Source of the DNA: Chloropicon primus
Lineage: Eukaryota; Chlorophyta; Chloropicophyceae; Chloropicales; Chloropicaceae
NCBI GenBank assembly: GCA_023205875.1
Contig: CP060754.1
Span: 930,001 to 994,000, forward strand
Reading direction: 5' to 3'
Length of the DNA: 64,000 nucleotides
Numbering within the stretch: position 1 is the first letter of the stretch; every line of letters starts with the position of its first letter. Below are positions 20,290 to 29,454 of this stretch, piece by piece. Under the pieces are notes generated by a model. That model saw only the letters and a program-made list of their open reading frames with translations. It was not told the DNA's origin and made no database searches. Position numbers and translations under genes: made by a program.

Positions 20290-22023
20290 TCAGTAGTTGC
20301 TGGAGATCCGAATGACGCCGCCTTTTCTTCCGATAGCCATGCCTCCGTCGGCCTGCACGTGACCGCCGTGGCCGTGCTTCTTCTTGCGAGAATTTTTCTT
20401 GTACTTGTGGTCCGGCCTCCTCCTCTGGTTGCCATGCTTGTTGTTGCCGCCCGGAGACTTGCCCGAGCCGAGCTCGGAGAAATTCTCGAGCCTCTGAACC
20501 ACCTCCTCCTCGCCGTCCTCGTGCTCCAGCGCCCCGATCGAGGGAATTCCAGCTCCCTCAAGAGCCAAATCGCTCCTCTGCTTCAGGTGGGTCACTCCTG
20601 GTGGAGGGTGGCAGTAGCAAAGCTTGCCGTCGATGTAGTCCTTGAGGATTTTCCTGCCCGACTTCATCTCATCTGCTCTCCCTCCCTGCAGAATCAATCC
20701 CCTGACCACAGCATAGGCCTCCGCGAGCTGCCTGCCCGACACCTTGTGGGGGGGCTTCCCCTCCTCGCTCTCGAGCTCGACGTGGTAAAATCTTGCGAGG
20801 TAGTCCTTGTGAAAGTGACTCGCGACGATGTCGAGCGGGCCCCTCACGTCGTTGGTCAGCTTGTCGATCGGCAGGACGCCGGAAACCACCATGTACGAGC
20901 GGGACTCGGCGAACCTGGGGAAGACGAGGCCAGGGCAGTCACAGATGCACACGTCGTCGCTGACGTTGAGCGTCTGAAAATGTTTCGTCTTTCCAGGCGT
21001 CGAGGAGACTACCGTCTTCTTCTCTCCCTTCAGAGCGTTGATGGTGGAACTCTTTCCCACGTTCGGGTACCCGACGAGGCCGACGGAGAGTCTCGTTGGC
21101 TTGTCCTCCCGGAGGCGGGGGTCCGGGATGCCCGCGCTCTCGAGGGATTCCAAGGCGAAATGCTCGAGCCTCTCAATCATTTCTTCCCTCGTGTGCACTT
21201 TCACGCCAGGGTCCTCGAATCCGCTCTCCGCGGAGTCGTGCGGCTCGTCCTCCTGCGCCTGAGGGCGCTTGTACGGGTTCGGGTCCTCCAGCTTGGCGGA
21301 GAAGAAGCAGTGCTTGATTCCCCTCTCCCCGAAATACCTCGCCCATTCTTTCCTGTGCTCCAACGTCAGGAGGTCCGCCTTGTTCAGTATCAGGACGGTC
21401 TGCCTCGGCGGCTGCAAGTCCAGGGCGTACTGCTGGAGGTCCTCGCAGTAGTAGAAGAGCGGGTTCCTCCCGTCCACCACCTGGGCCACGACGTGGCTCC
21501 TCTCCAGCACCCTCCACAGCTGCCTCCACACCTCGATGTTCTTCTCAAAGGGGGTGACGCTCAGCCCGGACTCCTCCTCCGCCACCGCGATGGTCCTCCT
21601 CCACTCGAGGAAGCTCCCGCGCTCCTGCAGCTCCAGCTCCGCGACGGTCATGTCCTTGGTCCACGGCGGGCGCCTCGGGACCGTCAGCCTGTGCCTGTGC
21701 TCCTCCTCCAGCTTGCTCTTCTCCTCCGCGGTCTTCGGGGCGCACTGGGTCGCGCCCATCTGGATCACGACCGGCTCGTAGCGGTCCGCTGTGAAGTCTC
21801 TCTCCGCCAGGGTCGCCATGTTCATGAGCTCGTCCAGGTCGTTCATCTCCACGATGCTTTGCATATTCGACCCGCTCCCGTCCATGAGTTCCGTGGTGTG
21901 CCTCGACGACGCGTCCTCCTGCGTCTTGTGCCTCCCGCCGCCGCCGCCGCCCATCTTCCGCCTCAGCAGGGCGCTCCCCACCATCAACCCCTTGTTCCGA
22001 CTCTTCCCGTTGTGCTTCCCCAT
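20290..22023 (-). CDS. LSG1: LSG1, circularly permuted GTPase for 60S ribosome maturation
   Basis: 577 residues, single exon. The G motifs appear in permuted order, as the YlqF/Lsg1 family requires: G4 (LNKADLL) first, then G1 (GYPNVGKSSTIN), then G3 (CDCPGLVFP). The N-terminus starts MGKHNGKSRNKGLMVGSALL, typical of LSG1, and the basic glycine/lysine-rich C-terminus resembles other family members. LSG1 releases NMD3 from exported cytoplasmic 60S subunits. Length is close to plant LSG1 (about 540-590). It shares a 650-bp divergent region with the GARP factor gene. Confidence 0.93.
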   Translation of the reverse strand: MGKHNGKSRNKGLMVGSALLRRKMGGGGGGRHKTQEDASSRHTTELMDGSGSNMQSIVEMNDLDELMNMATLAERDFTADRYEPVVIQMGATQCAPKTAEEKSKLEEEHRHRLTVPRRPPWTKDMTVAELELQERGSFLEWRRTIAVAEEESGLSVTPFEKNIEVWRQLWRVLERSHVVAQVVDGRNPLFYYCEDLQQYALDLQPPRQTVLILNKADLLTLEHRKEWARYFGERGIKHCFFSAKLEDPNPYKRPQAQEDEPHDSAESGFEDPGVKVHTREEMIERLEHFALESLESAGIPDPRLREDKPTRLSVGLVGYPNVGKSSTINALKGEKKTVVSSTPGKTKHFQTLNVSDDVCICDCPGLVFPRFAESRSYMVVSGVLPIDKLTNDVRGPLDIVASHFHKDYLARFYHVELESEEGKPPHKVSGRQLAEAYAVVRGLILQGGRADEMKSGRKILKDYIDGKLCYCHPPPGVTHLKQRSDLALEGAGIPSIGALEHEDGEEEVVQRLENFSELGSGKSPGGNNKHGNQRRRPDHKYKKNSRKKKHGHGGHVQADGGMAIGRKGGVIRISSNY

Positions 22024-22673
22024 TCTGCCTTCGCTCCGTTCCCCTCCTGGTTCTCGCTGCAGACCAATAAAAAAAAAACTCTGCAGGCACTCCCTTGAGA
22101 CTTAGTCCTTGCTCCGTCCGGTCTCGTTTTCGCTGGCCCTCCGTCCGAAAAGCAAGCGACACGGTACACTTCCACCACTCGCGCCTCTCTCACGCAACAC
22201 CCGCACTCACTCCTCTCTCCCTCTCTCCTCCAAAGCCGCCGTCTCCTCCCTGGCTCTCTTCTCTGAGAGAAGAGCAAGCAGAAGCAGCAGCGCCCATAAC
22301 GCACGAGCACGAGGAGATTCTGTGATTCGCGCGGTTTTTCGGTCGTCGTGAGGAGGCAGCGGCGGCGCTTCCTAGCCTCTTTCGGAGACGGTTCCTGGCA
22401 TCGGGGTCGTGCCTTCACTCTCCGAGGAAGGTCGGTTCGTGCTGGGTTCGCCACCAGGCTGCGTGGCTCGCACGGCCACCTCGAGCAAAGACTGGGAAGG
22501 AAGCGGTCTTGGGGTTTTGTGCTGTGTTGTGGGGGACCTACCACGACGGCTGACGCGTGTGTCCTGGGTAGGGATTGCAGTTCTGCTGGTGTGGAGGGTC
22601 CCCGGCGGTGCCTCGACCCTCGATAGGCGAGGCCTCGCGAGAGGAGGACAAATTCTCTCTGCTCTTTGAGCAG
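22024..22673. other. Divergent intergenic region, LSG1 / GARP factor
   Basis: 650 bp without a supportable gene. It has an A-run (22069-22078) and pyrimidine-rich stretches, and from about 22575 it is open in frame with the downstream gene but lacks an ATG. It probably holds two promoters and 5' UTRs; a TTGCAG near 22571 could be the acceptor of a 5' UTR or 5' coding intron. Confidence 0.4.
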
Positions 22674-23504
22674 ATGGACAGGGACGAGGATGGCATCCCT
22701 GAGGACCTCCTGGGGGTGGATCCGCCCAGGGATGTCAATGGAGAGGAGTTCTCGCAGTCGTCCTTCTTGGCGCACGTGTTTCCTGGCATTCCAGAGAGCG
22801 GGACTGGCTGGGCTCCTCATCAGCAGGCGGTGGCACCCGTGGGGTACAGCCACGACGAATTTCTGCCAGTTGTACACCAGGCTCGACATCATCAGTACGC
22901 GGACCCGTCGTCGCCGTCGCCGTCGACCGCGACCCCCACGGGCAGCAGCAAGAGGAAACGACAGTACCTGGACATAGTGCTGAAGCCGTACGAGAAAGGG
23001 GAAAGCATCGACGAGCTCCCCTTGCCGAAGTCCAGGCTCCGGTGGACTCCTGAGCTCCACGACAGGTTTCTTGCCGCCGTCAAGCGGCTTGGTGGGGAGG
23101 AGCGAGCCACGCCCAAGACCATCATGCAGCTGATGGATGTCGATGGCCTCACGATATTTCATGTCAAGAGCCACTTGCAAAAATACAGGCTGTCGAAGCA
23201 GAAGCTCGAGAGCGCCATCGAACGGGGAAAGCAGGAGGAGAGCAGCAAGGGGGTGATTGAGAAGAGGGACGGGTCTCAATTTCAGAACCAGCGAGACCTG
23301 AAGCGGATGCTGCCGAAACACTTGAGCCAGCTGGCGACGAAACTGGGTTCAGACCAGCTGAATACTTCGGGCGAGGGGACCTCCGCGGATATGGAGAGCA
23401 TGCTCAGGGCAGCGTACGAGGAGGGCTACCGAGCTGGTTCCCTTGAGGCGAAGAACAAATACACGGGGAGTGAGTTTTTTGAGGGAAAGGGAGGGGGGAG
23501 ATAG
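22674..23504 (+). CDS. GARP-family (MYB SHAQKYF) transcription factor
   Basis: 276 residues from the ATG at 22674. The DNA-binding GARP motif lies at about residues 118-172: [20 protein letters not shown], then [20 protein letters not shown] and SHLQKYRL, the three-helix plant form. It is close to the PHR1/GLK-type class by its [10 protein letters not shown] and VKSHLQKYR blocks. After it come a charged stretch and a C-terminal [13 protein letters not shown] do not see the LHEQLE coiled coil that defines PHR1. Plant GARP factors control phosphate response, chloroplast development or circadian genes; which applies here cannot be told. The reading frame is open 99 bp further upstream with no ATG, so an upstream exon is possible. 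It ends 56 bp from the USP7 stop. Confidence 0.85.
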   Translation: MDRDEDGIPEDLLGVDPPRDVNGEEFSQSSFLAHVFPGIPESGTGWAPHQQAVAPVGYSHDEFLPVVHQARHHQYADPSSPSPSTATPTGSSKRKRQYLDIVLKPYEKGESIDELPLPKSRLRWTPELHDRFLAAVKRLGGEERATPKTIMQLMDVDGLTIFHVKSHLQKYRLSKQKLESAIERGKQEESSKGVIEKRDGSQFQNQRDLKRMLPKHLSQLATKLGSDQLNTSGEGTSADMESMLRAAYEEGYRAGSLEAKNKYTGSEFFEGKGGGR

Positions 23505-23560
23505 ACTGAAGGAAGCCCGAGGATTGAGAAAAACGCTTCTAGAATAGCAATTACCGCATC

Positions 23561-26500
23561 TTAGCCATAAATTTTAATGGCCTTGTCATAGTAAGAGCTC
23601 TGATTTTTGGTTCTTGACCGGCGATTCTTATCTTCGTGCTCCAGACCCAAATAATGCTCCCATGGACCATTGTCTCGCCTCATAAACCTAGAAATTACAA
23701 TGTCGTCGTCCTTCAGGTATTCTGGTCGTGACAATGAGCAATATGCGATCTTCCACTTGAGGAACTCCTCGTCCGGGACGTTGAGCTTTGCTTTGATTCG
23801 CTCCTTCACCTGCAGCACTGTTTCCCCCTCACGGACGACAAAGAAGAAAGGATCTCCAAAGTTGTGGATAGGGGTCGTATTGCCTGAAATCTGATCCTTC
23901 GTAGTGAAGTGATAGACGTGAATCAACTTGTCAGTTGGGCCCATGTTTCTCTCCTCTTCTGAGACTGCCTCGGCACGCAACGTCCAATACTGGTCATTGA
24001 TGCTGTCGATCTTGTCATTTTCATCATAGGTCTTGTAGATCTTGTGGTAAAAGATTTCCACGAGGCGCAGCTGCTTGCTTCCAGCGTTCGGAATCCTTCT
24101 CCTCAATTCTTGCAGAGCCTCTTCCACTTTGCTGTCTTTGGGCAATCTTAGCGTGTAAGTTTCAACCTCTTCGCCTGCCTCACCGTGGAAAGCAATCTTC
24201 AGAGACTTGAGTTTCTCCAGCTCGAATAATGGGATGTCGAGGATTTCATAGTACAATTTGTCCGCCAGCTGGTTGTAGTGCGTGAGCATCTCAGAAAGCT
24301 TCTCCACGCCCTGGTACTTCAGTGGATGAGGCCTAGGGCCGTTGCTATAGCAATTGTGGGACGTCAGCCTTATTTTGGTAGGATCGTCAAGCTCAATCTT
24401 GGCTGCCAAAGCCTCCGTCACCTCGTTGTACGTGTTCAGCTTTGACAACTCCAACTCGATCACCTCTGAGTGATTGTCTAACTTGGTGAAGTGGACAATT
24501 TGCCTGTTTTTTATGTAGCTCATGAATTCGTCAAGCAAGGGATGATACTTGGCAGCAGGTCCCGTCATTTGTGTGTCCTTCTGGAAGCATATGATGTCCC
24601 CAGACTCCAGTTGGCACTTCTTCAGAGTATTGTGCCTTTCCAGGCGCTCACACATCACCACGGGCTCAAACTTGATTTCCTCAAAAGCAATCAGCTCCTC
24701 ATCCAGACTGTATCCAGCAAAGTTGCACATCTTTGGGGTTAAATCCCTCACTTTGTCGGAGTCGACCGCAAAAGTTCTTCCCACATAGCTCAGAGTCTGT
24801 GTCTCTGCATCAAATAACTTGAAGAAAAGCATCATGGTCTTGTCGACTCGCAGTGGTGGCAACTCTCCGTGGGGATCGTCCTTGGTTGGGGTTTCAAGGA
24901 ACAAGTTGAGGTAGCTCTTCCCCATTTCCATGCGCGAATCTTTCAAGGTAAGATCCACTAGCTTTGTGTTTTCGTCCTCAGGCCCGTAGACCTTGCTAGG
25001 GCGGTACGTTTGGTTTTCCCGTGTCGACCACATCCAGTAACGCTGCTTGCTTTCTGGCACACCAAGCTGGGCCTCTACCTGACGCTTCACTTCGGTGAAC
25101 GGTTCCTTCTTGGGTATCCTGAGGTTCAGAATATCTGGGTGGTGGAAGTCCACGAGATCAAAGTAAGTGTGCTGCCCGACTTGTGCAGTCAAATCCTTGT
25201 CCGTCGCGATCCTCACATACGTGTACAAGTGTGCCTCCTGTTTCTCCTTCTTCCTCTTCTCCTTCTCCTCTTGCTCCTTGTCAAGTCTCTCCCTCAGGTG
25301 CTGCGCAATGTCATCCTTGGTGACATCGCACAAGATATGGTCCCGGTCGCTGTCTCTGATGTACACCAACATATACGCGTTCGAGAACCTCATCTGCGTT
25401 TTGATGGGCACGTTATTCCCATACCCGGTCTCTGTCCCATTTCCACCGAATTGTTCCTCAAGAGCAACGCTAGGCTCAACCTTTGTGACTTTCTCGTCAT
25501 CAAACTTAAGCCATTGCTTTCCATCTGGTCTGATGAAGGCATAGTAATGGCCGCCGTGAACCCCCCCGCTGTGAACCAGAACACTGTACAGCGAGTACTG
25601 GTTCTTCAGTGACCTATCCGAATCCTTTGTCATGTACTTGAAGTCATCCCGATCCAAATCCAGCTTCTCGGGGAACTCGTACCTCTCGTTGATCTTCACC
25701 ATCATGTCGTGCACAAAGTCGTACTCGAACCTCTTGAGCTGCAGCTGAAGCACCGGTGGAAAGTCTTGAAACAAGACCCCCTTCCTCGCATCCTGTAGCC
25801 CGTGGCCCTCGGCCTGGTACTTGTTGTCTCCCTCTAGCGTCTCGACCTCCACGTACTTTTCGAACGAGTCATATACATTCTTACACCCCTTCACGTCGAG
25901 CTGCAGGTCCATGAAGGACTCCTTTCGCGTTGATTTGTAGTCTACATTGATGCACTCTATATAGTTCACGACGTGCCCTTCGAAGAGGTGCTGGATGGTG
26001 TTCTCAACCCTCGTCCCCTTCATCTTCTCCTCCAGCTTCTCGCACAAAACCCTATTCAACTCTTGCACGTCGTGCTGTGTGAAGGCGTCCATGGAGTCCC
26101 AGCCAAAGGACCTGGTGAGATCCTTCGTCGCCACCGCCGTTGGGTTGAACTGGACCTTATAAAACAGGCTCTGGAGTGCAAGGGGGAGGCTCTTGTTCGA
26201 GTAGTCATCGCTCGACGTCGGCATGTGGTACACCGCCTTCCTAAAATAAGGAAGGTGGAAGAGGGTCTGCAGCAGGGAGTTCATGTAGCACGTCGCCCCC
26301 TGGTTCTTCAAACCGACGTGCCCGGTCTCCTTCCTCGAATCGTATGAGAAGTAGTTGTCCTCCGTCCTGACCTTCACCTTGGCCTCTATCGTGAGGGCGT
26401 CATCGACGAGGTAGCCCTTCTCCGGGGCATAGATGTTCTCGAGGCTCATGAACTGAGTGAACCCCCAGTCGCTCTCCTTGCCGTTGAACAAGTGCGTCGA

Positions 26501-26926
26501 GTCCTTCCTGTGGCTCATGTCCGGGTTGTACTGGTTGAGCACCGACAGCGTGAAGGAGGCCGATCGGCTCCAGTTGTAGGGAAGCATGTCCGAATCGGCC
26601 ACGTCCAGGTACAAGGACAGGAACTCGCACCCGTTCCCTTTCGGGAAGATCAACAAGCGCCACTTATAGCCGCCGATCAGAAAGTTGTCCGAGTACACCT
26701 TCTTGTCGTCCAGAAGGCTGAAGTTCTCGATCTTCCAGATGTGTGTCCCCTCCAAGGGGTCCTCCTTCGCTTCCAGCTCCATGTCCTCCGCCTCCTCCTT
26801 CACCACCACCTCCTCCTCCCCTTCGTTCACCAGACTCGCGGCGTCCTCCTGGGACGACAGAGTCCCCTGAACGCGCGTCGGAGAGCTGGCGTCCGTCTCC
26901 ATGGCCTGACCTCCATCCCGCGGCAT
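23561..26926 (-). CDS. Ubiquitin-specific protease USP7/HAUSP (plant UBP12/13 type)
   Basis: 1121 residues from the ATG at 26926, nearly the length of Arabidopsis UBP12 (1116). Domain order is diagnostic: MATH/TRAF-like domain (THIWKIENFSLLDDKKVYSD...GGYKWRLLIFPKGN), then the peptidase C19 core with Cys box GATCYMNSLLQTLFH and His box HSGGVHGGHYYAFI, then the C-terminal ubiquitin-like repeats (ICP0-binding and USP7_C2 regions). It removes ubiquitin from proteins. An ATG at 27154 would add 76 low-complexity residues and is less likely. Single exon. The final residues KAIKIYG match the conserved UBP12/USP7 tail style, which in USP7 activates the catalytic core. Confidence 0.93.
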   Translation of the reverse strand: MPRDGGQAMETDASSPTRVQGTLSSQEDAASLVNEGEEEVVVKEEAEDMELEAKEDPLEGTHIWKIENFSLLDDKKVYSDNFLIGGYKWRLLIFPKGNGCEFLSLYLDVADSDMLPYNWSRSASFTLSVLNQYNPDMSHRKDSTHLFNGKESDWGFTQFMSLENIYAPEKGYLVDDALTIEAKVKVRTEDNYFSYDSRKETGHVGLKNQGATCYMNSLLQTLFHLPYFRKAVYHMPTSSDDYSNKSLPLALQSLFYKVQFNPTAVATKDLTRSFGWDSMDAFTQHDVQELNRVLCEKLEEKMKGTRVENTIQHLFEGHVVNYIECINVDYKSTRKESFMDLQLDVKGCKNVYDSFEKYVEVETLEGDNKYQAEGHGLQDARKGVLFQDFPPVLQLQLKRFEYDFVHDMMVKINERYEFPEKLDLDRDDFKYMTKDSDRSLKNQYSLYSVLVHSGGVHGGHYYAFIRPDGKQWLKFDDEKVTKVEPSVALEEQFGGNGTETGYGNNVPIKTQMRFSNAYMLVYIRDSDRDHILCDVTKDDIAQHLRERLDKEQEEKEKRKKEKQEAHLYTYVRIATDKDLTAQVGQHTYFDLVDFHHPDILNLRIPKKEPFTEVKRQVEAQLGVPESKQRYWMWSTRENQTYRPSKVYGPEDENTKLVDLTLKDSRMEMGKSYLNLFLETPTKDDPHGELPPLRVDKTMMLFFKLFDAETQTLSYVGRTFAVDSDKVRDLTPKMCNFAGYSLDEELIAFEEIKFEPVVMCERLERHNTLKKCQLESGDIICFQKDTQMTGPAAKYHPLLDEFMSYIKNRQIVHFTKLDNHSEVIELELSKLNTYNEVTEALAAKIELDDPTKIRLTSHNCYSNGPRPHPLKYQGVEKLSEMLTHYNQLADKLYYEILDIPLFELEKLKSLKIAFHGEAGEEVETYTLRLPKDSKVEEALQELRRRIPNAGSKQLRLVEIFYHKIYKTYDENDKIDSINDQYWTLRAEAVSEEERNMGPTDKLIHVYHFTTKDQISGNTTPIHNFGDPFFFVVREGETVLQVKERIKAKLNVPDEEFLKWKIAYCSLSRPEYLKDDDIVISRFMRRDNGPWEHYLGLEHEDKNRRSRTKNQSSYYDKAIKIYG

Positions 26927-27282
26927 CGGGAAACGTCCCCCACCTTCAACCTCGCAAGACAAGACCGCTGAAGCAAAACCTGCCTCAACTCTAGCCGCTC
27001 TGATCGATCGCTCGGCGCTTCTCTTTTTTTTTTTCTCTTCTCTGGAAGTGAGAGAAAAGGGAAAACCTAAAATGCCCGAGGAGGGAGAGGGAAAGGAGAG
27101 GAGATGAGGAGACGTTGGGATTGGGATTGGAGGGGTTGATGGTGATGTCCCCATTCCCGAAGAGAGGGAGTTTGGTGGAAGGTAAAACGCGCGTTACAAA
27201 AAATCACACGGTAGCACATGCGAGGTACTCGTAGTATTTTTATTTCTTTACTTGTGCCTTGGCGCGCAAAACGGCAGCTTCC
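26927..27282. other. Intergenic, upstream of USP7
   Basis: 356 bp between the USP7 start and the PDI stop, both genes on the minus strand. It holds a GATCGATCG motif at 27002-27010 and an A/T-run near 27026-27035. No gene or RNA recognised. Confidence 0.5.
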
Positions 27283-28839
27283 TTAGAGCTCCCTGTCGTC
27301 GGCGGAACGGTTGAGGACGTCGGCAGACACTGGGGTCTTGTTGTCCTCGATGTACTTCAACATGTCGTCGAAGGTCCTTCCTCCCTTGTAGGCCTCGACC
27401 TTGCCCTCGGAGTTCATGAAGAACAGGGCAGGGTAGCCCCTGGCGTCGAACCTCTCGTCCAAGACGTCGTTCTCGGTGCCGTCGAGCTTGGCGACGACGA
27501 CCTCCTTGTCCTCCTCGAGGGCATCCGCGAGGTCCTTGTAGGCTGGGGCCATGGCCTTGCAGTGGCCGCACCATGGGGCGTAGATCTTGAAGAAGACGTT
27601 CTTCCCGCTTCCGAGGACCTCCTTCTCGAAGGTGTCCCCGACAACGACCTTGACGTTGTCCTCGGGCTCTCCCGTTGGGATGGGGGCGGACTTGACGTAA
27701 GGCTTGACCTTGCCGGCCTTCACGTCCTCGACAAACTTCAGGGCCTTCTCCAAGTCGGCGGACTCCTCGAGGACGAACTTCTTCTTGCTGTTCTGCAGGT
27801 TCACGACTCCGAGGGAGACCTCGATGCTTGGGTTGAAGCCAAAGAAGCCCTGGAGCCTGGAGTTCTCTCCCTTGGCGTCAAACACGACCGTGGACCCGAT
27901 GGTCTCGGCGAGCCTCTCCGGGAGCTTGGAGGCCCAGGCCTTGACCTCGTCCTTCTTGCTCTCCGCCGCGTGGACGAAGACGTTGAAGGCGTTATTTGGG
28001 CTGTACACCCTCGAGGCGACGGACTGGGACATGTCCGTGAACGTGATGAAAGGCGCGGCGTAGTTGGCCTCGATGAAGCTCAAGATCTCGTCGACGGTCC
28101 CGATGGTCTTGCTCTTGACGACCTCGCCGTCGAAGTGCCTGAACAGGAGGATGGTGTTGGGCTTCACCTCCAAGTCGCCGTGGATCGCTTTGGCGATGGC
28201 GTAGTTCTCGGTGTGGTAGTAGCTGCCGTCCGTGCGGATCTGGTCCACGGCGCTCTCGAAGGTCTTCGCGTGGTCCGAGTCCTTCTTGTCCACGAACGCG
28301 ATCACGGTGACCTTGGTGTGGTCGTAGTCCTCCCTCTTGGGCGAGATCAGGGACTCGTCCGCCTGCTCGAGGTACTCGGACGCGGGGCCCGAGTACGACT
28401 TGATGTTGGCCACGAAGGCGTCCGCGGTCCTTCCGCCCTCGTACGTCGTGGGCTTGTCCAAGCCCACCGACTTGCGGAAGATGTAAATCGAGGGGAACCC
28501 GGAGAGCCCGACCCTCTGGGCGAGGGGCCTGTTGTCCGCCTCGTCCGCGTTCACCACGAAAAGCGGGATGTTGTCCTCCGCGAGCCTCTTCGCGGCCTCC
28601 GCCCACTCAGGCTTGGCGTTCTTGCAGTGCCCGCACCACGGGGCGTAGAAGAACACCGCCGAGATCTCGTGCTTCCCGATCTCCTCGTCGAAGTTGTCCA
28701 CGCCCAGGTGAAGCTCGTCGAACAAGGCCCACTCGCTCTCCGTCTTCTCCTCCCCCTCCGCCTCGGGGGCGGCCCACGCGGTCGCCAACCCCACGACCAA
28801 CAGGCCCAGAACAAAAACAGACCTTCCCGTCTTCCTCAT
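27283..28839 (-). CDS. Protein disulfide isomerase (a-b-b'-a')
   Basis: 518 residues from the ATG at 28839, chosen because it opens a textbook signal peptide (MRKTGRSVFVLGLLVVGLA, cut near AWA). Two thioredoxin domains each carry APWCGHC (about residues 50-60 and 390-400), separated by two redox-inactive thioredoxin folds, the classical ER PDI layout. It forms and reshuffles disulfides in secretory proteins. The C-terminus is DDREL rather than KDEL/HDEL. Codon use is strongly biased to G/C-ending codons, fitting high expression. A CGATCGATCG motif lies about 100 bp upstream. Confidence 0.93.
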   Translation of the reverse strand: MRKTGRSVFVLGLLVVGLATAWAAPEAEGEEKTESEWALFDELHLGVDNFDEEIGKHEISAVFFYAPWCGHCKNAKPEWAEAAKRLAEDNIPLFVVNADEADNRPLAQRVGLSGFPSIYIFRKSVGLDKPTTYEGGRTADAFVANIKSYSGPASEYLEQADESLISPKREDYDHTKVTVIAFVDKKDSDHAKTFESAVDQIRTDGSYYHTENYAIAKAIHGDLEVKPNTILLFRHFDGEVVKSKTIGTVDEILSFIEANYAAPFITFTDMSQSVASRVYSPNNAFNVFVHAAESKKDEVKAWASKLPERLAETIGSTVVFDAKGENSRLQGFFGFNPSIEVSLGVVNLQNSKKKFVLEESADLEKALKFVEDVKAGKVKPYVKSAPIPTGEPEDNVKVVVGDTFEKEVLGSGKNVFFKIYAPWCGHCKAMAPAYKDLADALEEDKEVVVAKLDGTENDVLDERFDARGYPALFFMNSEGKVEAYKGGRTFDDMLKYIEDNKTPVSADVLNRSADDREL

Positions 28840-29454
28840 CACGACCTCACCGCGATGCCTTCCTCCCCAAATCGCCTCGATTCCACCGCCCCTTGATGAG
28901 AGCCAAACACACAGACACACGGACCTTTGCCCAGCCGATCGATCGCGCCACCGATCCGCGTTCTCTCCTCCTTTTGGCCGCCAGCCTCTCAGGGTCTTCT
29001 CTTCTCTCTCTCTCCTTTTCATTCGGGGAAAGGTCGACAAAAATTTCTTCCACAGGGCAAGAGTAGATTTCTGGTCTTAGGGAGGAAGACCTGAAGAGAA
29101 ACCTCGCGGAGACGAAGATGGAAGATTTTTTGGCAGGGGCAAGGCGGGGTTCTCAACGCAAGGTCGTAACGGTCGGAGAAAGAGCAACAACGGTCAAGTG
29201 CCCTGTCCCTCGAAGGTGCCGTTGACGAACGACCGCCATGATGCCATGATGTCGTCTCGTCTCGCTCCTCTCTCTCTTTCACTCTCGTGCTCTCTGTCGT
29301 CGTCCAAAACTTACGATACCAATTTTATCGTCTTTTTTTAAGCTTGATGGGTGGATTGTTTTTAAAGATACACGGATGATGATGATGATGATGGTGAAAA
29401 AAGCCCGGCCAGCCTTCGCCCCGGAGCTCTCTCCCTCTCCCCCCCCCCTCTCTC
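28840..29454. other. Intergenic, upstream of PDI
   Basis: 615 bp between the PDI start and the WDR90 stop. A CGATCGATCG motif lies at 28936-28945 and a TGATGA microsatellite near 29375-29395. Short open frames here look incidental: biased composition and no recognisable family. No RNA gene seen. Confidence 0.45.

Noticed and set aside
20359-22098. 579-codon open frame antisense to LSG1
   Set aside because: Shadow frame with valine/leucine/arginine bias; the opposite strand has unmistakable GTPase motifs.
27259-28896. 545-codon open frame antisense to PDI
   Set aside because: Shadow of a strongly codon-biased gene; no recognisable sequence.
29019-29282. 87-codon open frame upstream of PDI
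   Set aside because: Biased composition, no start context or family; more likely untranslated DNA.
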